Assembly: GCA_902579985.1 (NCBI GenBank)
Contig: CACHIV010000002.1
Location: 1-64,000 of the forward strand
Length of the DNA stretch: 64,000 nucleotides
Direction: 5' to 3'
Origin: an uncultured Pelagibacteraceae bacterium
Lineage (GTDB): Bacteria > Pseudomonadota > Alphaproteobacteria > Pelagibacterales > Pelagibacteraceae
Shown: positions 1 through 8,086 of the stretch, one piece after another
How the letters are laid out: each line of letters begins with the position of its first letter
Position numbering within the stretch: position 1 is the stretch's first letter
Notes under the pieces: generated by a model
What the model saw: the letters and a program-made list of their open reading frames with translations, nothing else
What the model was told of the DNA's origin: nothing
Database searches by the model: none
Translations under genes and position numbers: made by a program

Positions 1-727
1 AATGTTCAAAATAAGCAGAATTATAAATACCTGGTGTCAATACTACCATGTGAGGATTAGCAGTTTTTTTAGGTATACATTCGTTCATACAATTAAAAAG
101 TTTGTTAGTGTATTGATGGATTGATGCAACTTTATATCTCGTAAAAAGTTCAGGAAAGACATCTCTCATAACCATTCTATTCTCAAGCATATAAGAAACT
201 CCAGAAGGAACTCTTAAATTATCCTCTAGAACTAAATAGTCGCCATTTTTATTTCTGATTAAATCTACTCCAGATATATTTGCCCAGGACTTATATTTAG
301 GTGAAAAACCTTCACATTCTTTCACATAGTAAGGTGAATTAAAAATGATATCTTTTGGAACAATATTGTCTTTAAAAATTTTCTTTTGATTATAAACGTC
401 ATCTATAAATAAATTCAAAGCTTTTACTCTTTGCTTTAAACCTTTGGTTACCTTATTCCATTGTGATTTAGGAATTATTCTTGGAATAATATCTAATGGC
501 CATTTCTTTTCCTCTGCCCTGTTATTAGCAGCATAGACCCTAAAATTTATTCCTCTAGCACTTATTGTACTTTGACAATTTTTTTCAATTTCTTGAAGTT
601 TATCTTTTCCATATCTCTCTAAAATATTTGAAATTATAACAGCATGTTTTCTTAATTTATTTTCACTTGTAAAATAACCATCATATGCTTTAGTAGCATT
701 GTAATTATCCCAGAGTTTCCCGCTCAT
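1..727 (-). CDS. Circularly permuted ATP-grasp protein (COG2308 type), partial
   Basis: The C-terminal part is cut by the window start; 242 codons from the ATG at 727 are visible (begins MSGKLWDNYNATKAYDGYF). I translated this open frame by hand from the minus strand. A segment with GDYLVLEDNLRVPSGVSYM resembles the nucleotide- and metal-binding core of the circularly permuted ATP-grasp family (CP_ATPgrasp, formerly DUF404/DUF407). Members of this family are predicted peptide-bond-forming ligases. They are usually encoded with an alpha-E helical protein, a transglutaminase-like protease and an Anbu-type protease; the last of these starts 107 bases away on the other strand. The substrate is unknown. 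The missing partners could lie to the left of the window. Confidence 0.85.
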   Translation of the reverse strand, partial: MSGKLWDNYNATKAYDGYFTSENKLRKHAVIISNILERYGKDKLQEIEKNCQSTISARGINFRVYAANNRAEEKKWPLDIIPRIIPKSQWNKVTKGLKQRVKALNLFIDDVYNQKKIFKDNIVPKDIIFNSPYYVKECEGFSPKYKSWANISGVDLIRNKNGDYLVLEDNLRVPSGVSYMLENRMVMRDVFPELFTRYKVASIHQYTNKLFNCMNECIPKKTANPHMVVLTPGIYNSAYFEH

Positions 728-834
728 TTAATGATTGTTTAATAATTAGTGTAAACAATCAATTGCGATATAGTTATATCAGCTATGCTAGAATTAAATT
801 ATATGTTAATTAATTAATAATTATTAATAGTATT

Positions 835-1563
835 ATGACTTATTGTGTTGGCATTAAAGCTCAAGACGGAATTGTATTTGCCTCAGACTCTAGAACAAAT
901 GCTGGATTAGATAATGTTAATATTTATTCAAAAATGTTTATTCACGATGTTGGGGATAGGTGTGTTATTATAGTTACTTCTGGAAATCTAGGTACATCCC
1001 AAGCAGTATATAAATCTATAGAAAATGATCTTAAAGGTGACAATGGTATAAATTTAAACACATGCAAAGATTTCGACCAAATTGCATCTTACATTGGTTC
1101 ATTAAATATTAAACATTCAGCGCCAAAAGGAATAAACACAGATACAGTTTTATTAGGTTCATCATTCTTAGTTGGTGGTCAAATTAAAGGTCAACCATTA
1201 GAATTGTACTTAGTTTACTCGCAAGGAAATTATATTAAGCCAGCTGATAGCAAACCTTATCTAGTCATTGGTGAAGTAAAATACGGCAAACCTATTTTGG
1301 ATAGAGTTATAAAACCGAGTGTATCTATTGGCGATGCATCAAGATGTGCTTTAATTTCAATGGACTCAACTTTAAAAAGTGACTTAACAGTTGGCCCTCC
1401 TATAGATTTTGCTGTCTATAAAAAAGATGAATATAAAATTGCCTCACAAAAATGCTTGAATATCACTGATACTGAATATTCTAAGGTCTGTGATCAATGG
1501 TCTAATGGTATCTTTAAAATTTTTGACTCTTTTCCAAGATTTGATTGGGAAGACAACAAATAA
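835..1563 (+). CDS. Anbu-type proteasome-like peptidase (COG3484)
   Basis: A 242-residue protein of the N-terminal-nucleophile hydrolase fold. The start MTYCVGIKAQDGIVFASDSR places a threonine directly after the initiator Met, so removing Met would expose the nucleophile. Asp18 (in ASDSR) and Lys33 (in YSKMF) fall where proteasome beta subunits carry the catalytic Asp17 and Lys33. The length matches Anbu (ancestral beta subunit) proteins, which self-assemble and are distinct from HslV and the 20S core. It is divergent from the ATP-grasp gene, its usual genomic partner. The physiological substrate of Anbu is not established. I am confident of the family and much less so of the role. Confidence 0.87.
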   Translation: MTYCVGIKAQDGIVFASDSRTNAGLDNVNIYSKMFIHDVGDRCVIIVTSGNLGTSQAVYKSIENDLKGDNGINLNTCKDFDQIASYIGSLNIKHSAPKGINTDTVLLGSSFLVGGQIKGQPLELYLVYSQGNYIKPADSKPYLVIGEVKYGKPILDRVIKPSVSIGDASRCALISMDSTLKSDLTVGPPIDFAVYKKDEYKIASQKCLNITDTEYSKVCDQWSNGIFKIFDSFPRFDWEDNK

Positions 1564-1632
1564 GATTATTTTTCCTTTAAACTGTAATAAATTCTTAACA
1601 TGAATGAAATAATAATAACGAAAGGAAATTTT

Positions 1633-1854
1633 ATGTTTATAAAAAAATATCTAAAATGGATAAGTACGTTTCTAGTATTAGTTGGCATTCTATTAACAAA
1701 CCTAAATATATATCCTTTAAATATATACTTTCACGGATTAGGAGTTGTTGGATGGACTATTGCAGGATTTATGAGCAAAGATAAAGCAATCTTAACAAAC
1801 TTTGGATTACAAATTCCATTGTTTGTAATTGGTATTTATAAAGTTATTTTTTAA
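1633..1854 (+). CDS. Small two-helix membrane protein, function unknown
   Basis: A 73-residue protein (MFIKKYLKWISTFLVLVGIL...). I chose the ATG at 1633 over the in-frame one at 1600 because it follows an AAAGGAAA Shine-Dalgarno-like stretch at 7-10 bases. Two hydrophobic segments are visible, at about residues 9-25 and 45-70, separated by a loop with GxGVVGWTIAGFMSKDKA. The stop codon abuts the start of the arsenate-reductase-like gene, so the two are almost certainly co-transcribed. I cannot assign a function. It resembles the short uncharacterised membrane proteins common in SAR11 genomes. Confidence 0.6.
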   Translation: MFIKKYLKWISTFLVLVGILLTNLNIYPLNIYFHGLGVVGWTIAGFMSKDKAILTNFGLQIPLFVIGIYKVIF

Positions 1855-2286
1855 ATGAAGAATATATTGTTCGTATGCACAGGTAATTCAGCAAGAAGTA
1901 TTATTGCTGAAAGTATAATAAACAACGAGTATGACGATTTGTATAAAGGTTTTAGTGCTGGAAGTAATCCAACAGGAAAAATTAATGAAGATGTGAAGAA
2001 TTATTTATTATCAAAACATTATGATCTTTCAAATTATAGATCTAAAAATTTTAATGAGTTTATTAATGGTCAAATTAAAATGGATTATGTTATTACAGTT
2101 TGTAATAATGCCAATAACGAGGTCTGCCCTATTTGGCCAAATAAAGATCAGATAATTCATTGGGATATAGAGGATCCCGTTAAATTACTTAATGAAACAA
2201 ATGACTTAAATAAAAAAGATGAAATAATTGAAAAAGTTTACAATAATATTCATAAAAGAATAAAGGAACTACTTTATGAAAAATAA
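1855..2286 (+). CDS. arsC: Thiol-type arsenate reductase / LMW phosphatase family
   Basis: 143 residues. The P-loop CTGNSARS at residues 8-15 is that of low-molecular-weight phosphotyrosine phosphatases and of the thioredoxin- or glutaredoxin-coupled arsenate reductases. Cys8 is the nucleophile. Cys83 and Cys91 (TVCNNANNEVCP) match the additional redox cysteine region of arsenate reductases, which plain phosphatases lack, and a DP motif near residue 107 supplies the general acid. The 3' end overlaps the downstream channel gene by 11 bases. The arsC-aquaglyceroporin pairing is known from rhizobia, where AqpS releases the arsenite that ArsC produces. A bare phosphatase role is the alternative but fits the cysteines less well. 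Confidence 0.8.
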   Translation: MKNILFVCTGNSARSIIAESIINNEYDDLYKGFSAGSNPTGKINEDVKNYLLSKHYDLSNYRSKNFNEFINGQIKMDYVITVCNNANNEVCPIWPNKDQIIHWDIEDPVKLLNETNDLNKKDEIIEKVYNNIHKRIKELLYEK

Positions 2287-2935
2287 AAGTCGTTATTTTC
2301 TTGCTGAACTATTAGGCAGTTGTTTTTTGGTAATGATTATTGTTGGTTCAGGTTTAATGGCTGAAAACCTAACTAATGACGTTGCTGTAATGTTAATTGC
2401 AAATACAATAGCAACAGGAGCAGGTTTATTTGTGCTCATTACAGTATTTGCTGATGTATCAGGAGCTCACTTTAATCCATTTGTAAGTATCGCAATGACA
2501 ATAACAGGTAAATTAAAAAAGAAACTATTACCCTACTATATCATTGCTCAATTGGTTGGTTGCTTGATTGGTGTTGGTTTAGCCAATTTCTTTTTTGAAC
2601 ATGAAATTTATGAATTATCTACTAAGTCAAGAGATGGTATTTACATATTCACATCTGAGATAATAGCAACATTAGGACTTATAATGATAATTTTTGGTTC
2701 AATGAAGTCAGGTAAAATTACTGTTGCTGCTAGTGTTGGTCTTTATATTACTGCTGGTTATTGGTTTACTTCTTCAACTTCATTTGCAAATCCAGCTGTT
2801 GCAATTGCTAGAACATTTACAGAGTCTTTTACTGGTATTAGTTATTTAAATACTCCTTATTATATTATAGCTGAGCTTATCGGAATGTTAATTGCTGTAT
2901 TTATTGTTAAAAAGTTATTTTTAGAGAAAAATTGA
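2276..2935 (+). CDS. aqpS: Aquaglyceroporin (MIP family), probable arsenite exit channel
   Basis: 219 residues with six predicted membrane helices and the two half-helix motifs of the aquaporin fold. The first reads AHFNPFVSIA (NPF in place of the usual NPA/NPV) and the second FANPAVAIARTF, whose Arg is the selectivity-filter arginine. The length is near the family minimum. It overlaps the arsenate reductase gene by 11 bases, so translation is probably coupled. The neighbour suggests passive outward flow of arsenite, as described for rhizobial AqpS; that role is inferred. Glycerol or another small neutral solute remains possible. Confidence 0.78.
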   Translation: MKNKSRYFLAELLGSCFLVMIIVGSGLMAENLTNDVAVMLIANTIATGAGLFVLITVFADVSGAHFNPFVSIAMTITGKLKKKLLPYYIIAQLVGCLIGVGLANFFFEHEIYELSTKSRDGIYIFTSEIIATLGLIMIIFGSMKSGKITVAASVGLYITAGYWFTSSTSFANPAVAIARTFTESFTGISYLNTPYYIIAELIGMLIAVFIVKKLFLEKN

Positions 2936-3423
2936 AAAATATAAAACTTACCAATCGAATAAGTTTAATTAACAAAAAATTTAAGAAAAAAGAGTTTTAT
3001 CATTATCTTAAAACTTCTAATCTTTCATTAGTAATACCTAAGATTAAAGACAAATATATAGTAGTATCTCAAAAAAGAGCTCCGATTAACAAAATTAATT
3101 ATGAGTTTCCTTCTGGGATAGTAGAAAAAAAAGAAACAACTCTGCAATCAGCTCATAAGGAATTAAAAGAAGAAACAGGGTATAAATCAAGATCAAAATT
3201 GAGTAAAATTATAACTTTTTATACTGAGCCTGGGCGATTAACTACTAAAATTACTGGTTATTTTACGAAAGACTTAATAAAAATTTCAAAGCCAGAAAAA
3301 GGTATTAGAATTCATCTGTTTAATCAAAGCGATATATTTAAATTAATATTAAATCAAAAATTTAATAATAGTTCTCACATAGCAATGTTTTTATATTTAA
3401 TAAAAAATATTAAAAATCTATAA
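2932..3423 (+). CDS. Nudix hydrolase, ADP-ribose pyrophosphatase-like
   Basis: 163 residues. A Nudix box is visible as GIVEKKE-x7-KELKEETGY at about residues 62-84: the Gx5E spacing and the EExGx metal-binding core are intact, and Lys replaces the first Arg of the REUxEE segment. Family members hydrolyse nucleoside diphosphates linked to another moiety, and the overall shape resembles ADP-sugar pyrophosphatases. Translation appears to start with TTG at 2932, overlapping the stop of the channel gene, which implies coupling. No later ATG would keep the N-terminal strand. A link to the arsenic genes is not evident. Confidence 0.72.
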   Translation: MKNIKLTNRISLINKKFKKKEFYHYLKTSNLSLVIPKIKDKYIVVSQKRAPINKINYEFPSGIVEKKETTLQSAHKELKEETGYKSRSKLSKIITFYTEPGRLTTKITGYFTKDLIKISKPEKGIRIHLFNQSDIFKLILNQKFNNSSHIAMFLYLIKNIKNL

Positions 3424-3505
3424 ACTACAGGTTGTATCAAATTAACTTTTAGATTTATGAATTATGTGATTAAATTGGTCATATAATAATAATTTGGAGG
3501 TGAAA

Positions 3506-3712
3506 ATGGGAAAAAAATTAAAAAAAAATGAGAAGAAAAAAACAAAAATTTTAAAAGCAATTGATAGACTGAAAAATAAAATTACAGCTAAAGAGAAAAA
3601 GTTATCAAATGTTAATATTAAAATTGCTGGTTTAGAAAAAAAGGTTGCAGAAAAAAAAGCAAAAAAACTTGCTAAAAAAGCAGAGCAGTCTCCTGCATCT
3701 ATAAATAATTAA
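3506..3712 (+). CDS. Lysine-rich small basic protein
   Basis: 68 residues of which 23 are Lys, with no Cys and no aromatic residue. The middle (about residues 15-58) has heptad-like spacing of Leu, Ile and Val, suggesting one long charged helix or coiled coil. The tail (QSPASINN) is neutral. I chose the ATG at 3506 because a strong TTGGAGG Shine-Dalgarno lies 5-9 bases upstream; an in-frame TTG at 3494 would put that site inside the gene. Composition is reminiscent of histone-H1-like or nucleoid-binding tails, but I do not recognise a family. A perfect hairpin follows 15 bases after the stop. Confidence 0.55.
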   Translation: MGKKLKKNEKKKTKILKAIDRLKNKITAKEKKLSNVNIKIAGLEKKVAEKKAKKLAKKAEQSPASINN

Positions 3713-3727
3713 TATAAGATAAATCGT

Positions 3728-3761
3728 CTTACTTCCTTCTCTCTATTGAGAAGGAAGTAAG
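3728..3761. terminator. Perfect 14-bp hairpin, probable bidirectional terminator
   Basis: Arms at 3728-3741 (CTTACTTCCTTCTC) and 3748-3761 pair without mismatch around a 6-base loop (TCTATT). It lies just after the lysine-rich gene and 133 bases beyond the stop of the minus-strand ppx gene, so it could end transcripts from both sides. No clean T-tract follows on either strand, so it may instead be an RNA stability or regulatory element. Confidence 0.6.
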
Positions 3762-3796
3762 TAGTTAATTAACAAAATTTAACTATTAGGAGGAAA

Positions 3797-3865
3797 ATGA
3801 TGAGACTTAATATCTTAAATTTTGTTAAAATCCTTATAGATAAACTAGGTTACAAAATAATTTAA
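3797..3865 (+). CDS. Possible 22-residue small ORF with strong ribosome site
   Basis: ATGATGAGACTTAATATC begins 4 bases after a TAGGAGGA Shine-Dalgarno, one of the strongest-looking ribosome sites in the window, and reads MMRLNILNFVKILIDKLGYKII before TAA. The peptide is amphipathic and hydrophobic with three Lys. It sits between the hairpin at 3728-3761 and the convergent ppx gene. It could be a genuine small protein or chance; there is no family evidence. Confidence 0.3.
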   Translation: MMRLNILNFVKILIDKLGYKII

Positions 3866-3893
3866 TTATTGTTAAAGTTTAATTAACTTCAGT

Positions 3894-5405
3894 TTATTTT
3901 GAATTATTTGAGTAAATTACTCTTGGTTCCAAAAATAATTCTCTAGCAAGAGCTTTAAATCTTTTAGTAACTTGTTTTGAGATTATTTCTTGATGTTGTG
4001 ATGGAATTTTCAAAAATACAGCATTACCTCTTTTATATAATTTAAATTCTTCAAGGAATATCGTAGATATCGAGGTCAATGATTGTGAAAATCTCAATGC
4101 CGCTCCCACTTGTTTGCTTGAAAAAATTTCATTATTATTTAAAAAAGTTAGATACTCCATTTTTGGATTATATTTGATACTGCAGTAGCGCCAATAACAC
4201 GACAAAGCTAATTGTATTCTTTCTTTGTGAGTTAATCTAAGTAATGGGGTGTTAATCGTTTCTTGAAATACTAATTCGGCTTTTTGAAATGCGCCTAATC
4301 CCCAATCCATATGACTTAATACACATGACAAATATAATAACTTCTTATTAAAGTGCTCATTTCCTTCAAAAACTGGCTGAATAAAATCATAATATTTTTT
4401 ATAATTCGATCCTAGATCACCTCTTTTTTTTGCAACATTCTCAAGTGCTTTATGAAAAATTTCTGAGTCTTTTACATCTTTAAAATAGTCAATTGATAAA
4501 GAACCTTCACGCAAACCACTTATAGAACAAATTATATTTTTTGGATTTGTAACTCTCATAATTTCATCAAGTATAATGCAACTATAAGGTAAATATGGTG
4601 TTCTAGATTTTGAAATATACTCAACTGTTTTAAGTTTGGATTTATTAAAAGATGAAATTTTTTCAACAAACTTAGATAAAACATTGTTATCAATACTATA
4701 TTGATGAATTATATGTACCGGATGATTATTTTGAAAAAGATGTAATTTAAATAATGATCGCCAAGTACCTCCAACTAAATATAAATTATTAAACCTCTTT
4801 TTTGAAAGCCATTTTTCTTCTCTTAATAATTTTTTGATATATTTTGCTAAATTTCTTTTTTTAACTATAGGATTATTTAATAATCTCAAAACACCAAAAG
4901 GTAATGAGGTTTTATTAGTTACTATATTGTTTTCAACTCGAGCTAATTCTAAACTACCACCTCCAAGATCAGCAACTAATCCATCAACATTTTCAAAGCC
5001 TATTTTTACTCCCTCAGCTGAGCATTCAGCTTCTTCATCTCCTGACAATATATTAATCTTAGTTTTAAAAAGTTTTTCGACTTCATCAATAAATGGTTTT
5101 GTATCAGTTGCTTCTCTTAAAACTGCTGTTGCAATGATTTTTAAATTTGTGATTTTTGAAACATTTAAAATTTCAGAGAATCTTTTTAAAACTTTTAAAG
5201 CATACTCGGTACCAGATCTGTGAAGTTTTTTGGATTTATCTAAATTTTTTCCAAGTTCACAAACTGCTTTTTCATTAAAAAAAGGCACACGAGAAGAACT
5301 AAAATCTTCATAAATTAGCATTCTTATAGAGTTTGATCCAATGTCTATTATAGCTAATTTTGCCTGTTTTAATTTTAAACTTTTTTTACTTTTAATTACT
5401 TCCAC
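3894..5405 (-). CDS. ppx: Exopolyphosphatase / guanosine pentaphosphatase
   Basis: 503 residues of the Ppx/GppA family of the ASKHA fold. Visible motifs are IDIGSNSIRMLIYE near residue 20 (phosphate 1), SGDEEAECSAEGVKIGF near residue 120, and ADLGGGSLEL near residue 145 (phosphate 2). A C-terminal all-helical domain of the usual size follows. The enzyme releases orthophosphate from the ends of polyphosphate; GppA-type pppGpp hydrolysis is possible too. The start overlaps the end of ppk by 14 bases, giving the common ppk-ppx operon that builds and degrades polyphosphate, here at the edge of the phosphate-regulation cluster. Confidence 0.92.
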   Translation of the reverse strand: MEVIKSKKSLKLKQAKLAIIDIGSNSIRMLIYEDFSSSRVPFFNEKAVCELGKNLDKSKKLHRSGTEYALKVLKRFSEILNVSKITNLKIIATAVLREATDTKPFIDEVEKLFKTKINILSGDEEAECSAEGVKIGFENVDGLVADLGGGSLELARVENNIVTNKTSLPFGVLRLLNNPIVKKRNLAKYIKKLLREEKWLSKKRFNNLYLVGGTWRSLFKLHLFQNNHPVHIIHQYSIDNNVLSKFVEKISSFNKSKLKTVEYISKSRTPYLPYSCIILDEIMRVTNPKNIICSISGLREGSLSIDYFKDVKDSEIFHKALENVAKKRGDLGSNYKKYYDFIQPVFEGNEHFNKKLLYLSCVLSHMDWGLGAFQKAELVFQETINTPLLRLTHKERIQLALSCYWRYCSIKYNPKMEYLTFLNNNEIFSSKQVGAALRFSQSLTSISTIFLEEFKLYKRGNAVFLKIPSQHQEIISKQVTKRFKALARELFLEPRVIYSNNSK

Positions 5406-7548
5406 TTTTAATCAATCTTAAGTGCAGTTGTTTAGGCTGCATTTTTAGTTTAGCTTTACCTCTTCCAGATAAGCTCGGATTATTCATAAAATATTCATGA
5501 GCTGAAAAGGAATCGTTCTTACTATATTTAATTTTTTTATAATTACCATCAGCATTGAGCTCCCAGCTCTGACTGGTATCAAGATAATTTGCTAACATTA
5601 TTTGATCTAAAATTTGCTCATGAACAGTTTCATTTTCAATTGGCACTAGAAGTTCTACTCTTCTATTTAAATTTCTCGGCATTAAATCGGCTGAAGAAAT
5701 ATATACTTTCGCATTTCTATTAGGCATTTTTTTTGTACCATTACTAAAGCAGTAAATTCTAGAATGCTCTAAAAATCTTCCTATGATACTTTTTACAACT
5801 ATGTTTTCTGATCTATCTTTTACTCCTGGTCTTAAACAACAAACACCCCTTACAAATAAATGAATTTTTACACCAGCATTCGAAGCTTCATAAAATTTAT
5901 CAATAATTTCTGGATCTACTAAAGAGTTCATTTTTGCCCAAATAGCTGCAAATTTTCCATTTTTAGAATTTTTAATTTCAGCATCAATATTTTCATTTAA
6001 GGTTTGTCTCATATTTACTGGCGAAATAGAAATTTTATTTAAATTTTTTGGTTTTGCGTATCCAGTTACATAATTAAAAAATTTCTCAACATCAGAGGCC
6101 ATTTTTTTATCAGAACTAAATAAAGATAAATCAGTATAAATTTTAGCATTTACAGGATGATAATTGCCAGTTCCTAAATGAAAATAAGTTTGTATTTTTC
6201 CTTGTTCTCTTCTTAAAACTAATGATGATTTTGCATGGGTTTTATATTTAGCAAAACCATAAACAATTTGGACACCTACTTTTTCTAAACTTCTTGATAG
6301 TTGAATATTAGCTTCCTCATCAAATCTAGCTTTAATTTCAATTAAAGCGGTAACTGTTTTTCCGTTTTCTGCTGCTGTTATTAAAGCTTTAACAATTGGT
6401 GAGTCTAGAGTTGTTCTATACAAAGTCTGTTTAATAGCTATAACTTTTTTATCATTTGCTGCTTGGTTTAGAAATTCAATTACTGAGTCAAATGTTTCAA
6501 AAGGATGATGAACAACTAAATCTTTCTTTTTAATAGTTTCAAAAAAGTTATCATTATATTCTTTTAATCTTTCAACTTCTCTAGGTGTAAAATGCTTAAA
6601 TCTTAATTTTGGATTTTTTACTTTACATATTTGATCTATATCTTGAATTCCAACAAGGCCAGATACATCGTAAATATAATCAGGATTTATTTCTAATTTA
6701 TTTGTAATAAATTTTACCAATTCATTATCGCTATTTTCGAGGATCTCTAAACGAACAATATCACCCGTTCTACGTCTTTTTAAAGCCAATTCAAAAGATC
6801 TAACTAAATCTTCCGCTTCTTCTTGAATTTCTACATCACTATCTCTTATTACTCTAAAAATCATTTTCTTTTCTAAATCATGATCTGGAAAAATTTCATT
6901 AGCAAAAAAACTTATTACATCATCTAGAATTACAAATTTCTTATGATTTTTTGAAGACTCTATTTCAATAAATCTAGATAATGCTTTTGGTATTACTATT
7001 ATGGAGTTTAAAACCCTTTTTTTATTTTTTTTTCTTAATTTCATTACAAGTGCTCTTCCTTGATTGATTATGAATGGAAATGGGTGCGCAGGATCAATTG
7101 CTGATGGTGTTAATAAAGGGTAAATCTCTTCTTTAAATATTTCTAGAAGTTTTTTTTTATCCTTAGTATTTAAATTAACAGGTTTAACTAAACTGATATT
7201 ATTTTTTTTTAATTCTATAATCAGTTGAGTAAAAATTTTGTTCTGTTTTTTTAATAAATTTTTAGTTTCAAGTACTACCTCATCCATCTGTTCTTCAGGT
7301 GTCAAACCATCAGAACTTAATGAGTCAACTTCTTGTTTTATTTGACTATATAATCCACCAACTCGGACCATAAAAAATTCATCTAGATTAGACCCAGCAA
7401 TTGATAAAAATTTTACTCTTTCATAAAGTGGATTTTCAGTATTTTGTGCTTCTAGAAGTACTCTATCGTTGAATTTTAACCAAGAAAGCTCTCTATTCAG
7501 ATATTTAGATTTCAGCTCTTCTTTATGTTGTTTTTTTAAAGCAGTCAT
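5392..7548 (-). CDS. ppk: Polyphosphate kinase 1
   Basis: The enzyme polymerises ATP gamma-phosphate into polyphosphate through a phosphohistidine. I chose the ATG at 7548, giving 718 residues (MTALKKQHKEELKSKYLNRE...), because the family's conserved N-terminus, Y-x-NRELSWL, begins shortly after it. The longer frame back to 7653 would read through the start of the opposing phosphatase gene. SNLDEFFMVRVGG and the phospholipase-D-like segment KYKTHAKSSLVLR, which carries the phosphorylated His, are clear. PRNLNRRVELL near the C-terminus is also canonical. The divergent SixA-like gene starts only 13 bases away. There is no obvious Shine-Dalgarno at the chosen start. Confidence 0.93.
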   Translation of the reverse strand: MTALKKQHKEELKSKYLNRELSWLKFNDRVLLEAQNTENPLYERVKFLSIAGSNLDEFFMVRVGGLYSQIKQEVDSLSSDGLTPEEQMDEVVLETKNLLKKQNKIFTQLIIELKKNNISLVKPVNLNTKDKKKLLEIFKEEIYPLLTPSAIDPAHPFPFIINQGRALVMKLRKKNKKRVLNSIIVIPKALSRFIEIESSKNHKKFVILDDVISFFANEIFPDHDLEKKMIFRVIRDSDVEIQEEAEDLVRSFELALKRRRTGDIVRLEILENSDNELVKFITNKLEINPDYIYDVSGLVGIQDIDQICKVKNPKLRFKHFTPREVERLKEYNDNFFETIKKKDLVVHHPFETFDSVIEFLNQAANDKKVIAIKQTLYRTTLDSPIVKALITAAENGKTVTALIEIKARFDEEANIQLSRSLEKVGVQIVYGFAKYKTHAKSSLVLRREQGKIQTYFHLGTGNYHPVNAKIYTDLSLFSSDKKMASDVEKFFNYVTGYAKPKNLNKISISPVNMRQTLNENIDAEIKNSKNGKFAAIWAKMNSLVDPEIIDKFYEASNAGVKIHLFVRGVCCLRPGVKDRSENIVVKSIIGRFLEHSRIYCFSNGTKKMPNRNAKVYISSADLMPRNLNRRVELLVPIENETVHEQILDQIMLANYLDTSQSWELNADGNYKKIKYSKNDSFSAHEYFMNNPSLSGRGKAKLKMQPKQLHLRLIKSGSN

Positions 7549-7561
7549 ATATTTAGATTTT

Positions 7562-8086
7562 ATGTATCGATTATACGTCATGAGACACGCAAAATCTAGT
7601 TGGGATGATTTAAGTATTAATGATTTTGATAGACCACTTAGTAAAAGAGGCAAGAAAAATGCAAAAATGATTTGTGAATTTTTTGTTAAAAAAAAATTTA
7701 AATTCGATTATGCATTAATTTCATCATCAAAAAGAACAAAAAAAACTTTTCAAATTTTGTCCAAGAAAATTAATAAACCAAAAAAAGTTAATTTTTCAAA
7801 AGATGTATATTTAGTTGATGAGAATATAATTATAAAAAAAATTAAAGAAATATCCAGTGAATATAAATCAATTTTGATTATAAACCATGAACCATCAGTG
7901 AAAAATTTAGTACGAAATCTTACAAAAAATCATAATACGAATAATTTTAAACTAATGAATTATAAATTCCCAACAGCATCATTTGCAAAAATTGAGTTTG
8001 ATATTAAATCCTGGAATGAAGTTGAGAAAAAAGGAGTATTAAAAGAATTTATAAGGCCCAAAGATCTTCAAGATTCTAAAGAATAA
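7562..8086 (+). CDS. SixA-type histidine phosphatase
   Basis: 174 residues from the ATG at 7562. MYRLYVMRHAKSSWDD carries the RHG/RHA catalytic motif at residues 8-10 right at the N-terminus, as required for the first beta strand; the in-frame extension back to 7469 would lie within ppk. INHEPSVKNLVRNL supplies the second catalytic His. Short histidine phosphatases of this type (SixA, COG2062) act on phosphohistidines or small phosphoesters; the substrate here is unknown. It lies between ppk and phoB, so a phosphorus-related role is plausible. The 3' end overlaps phoB convergently by 19 bases. Confidence 0.82.
   Translation: MYRLYVMRHAKSSWDDLSINDFDRPLSKRGKKNAKMICEFFVKKKFKFDYALISSSKRTKKTFQILSKKINKPKKVNFSKDVYLVDENIIIKKIKEISSEYKSILIINHEPSVKNLVRNLTKNHNTNNFKLMNYKFPTASFAKIEFDIKSWNEVEKKGVLKEFIRPKDLQDSKE

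Noticed and set aside
4834-5223. 129-codon plus-strand open frame inside ppx
   Set aside because: It is antisense to clearly conserved Ppx motifs, has low-complexity Ser/Thr/Lys composition and no ribosome site.
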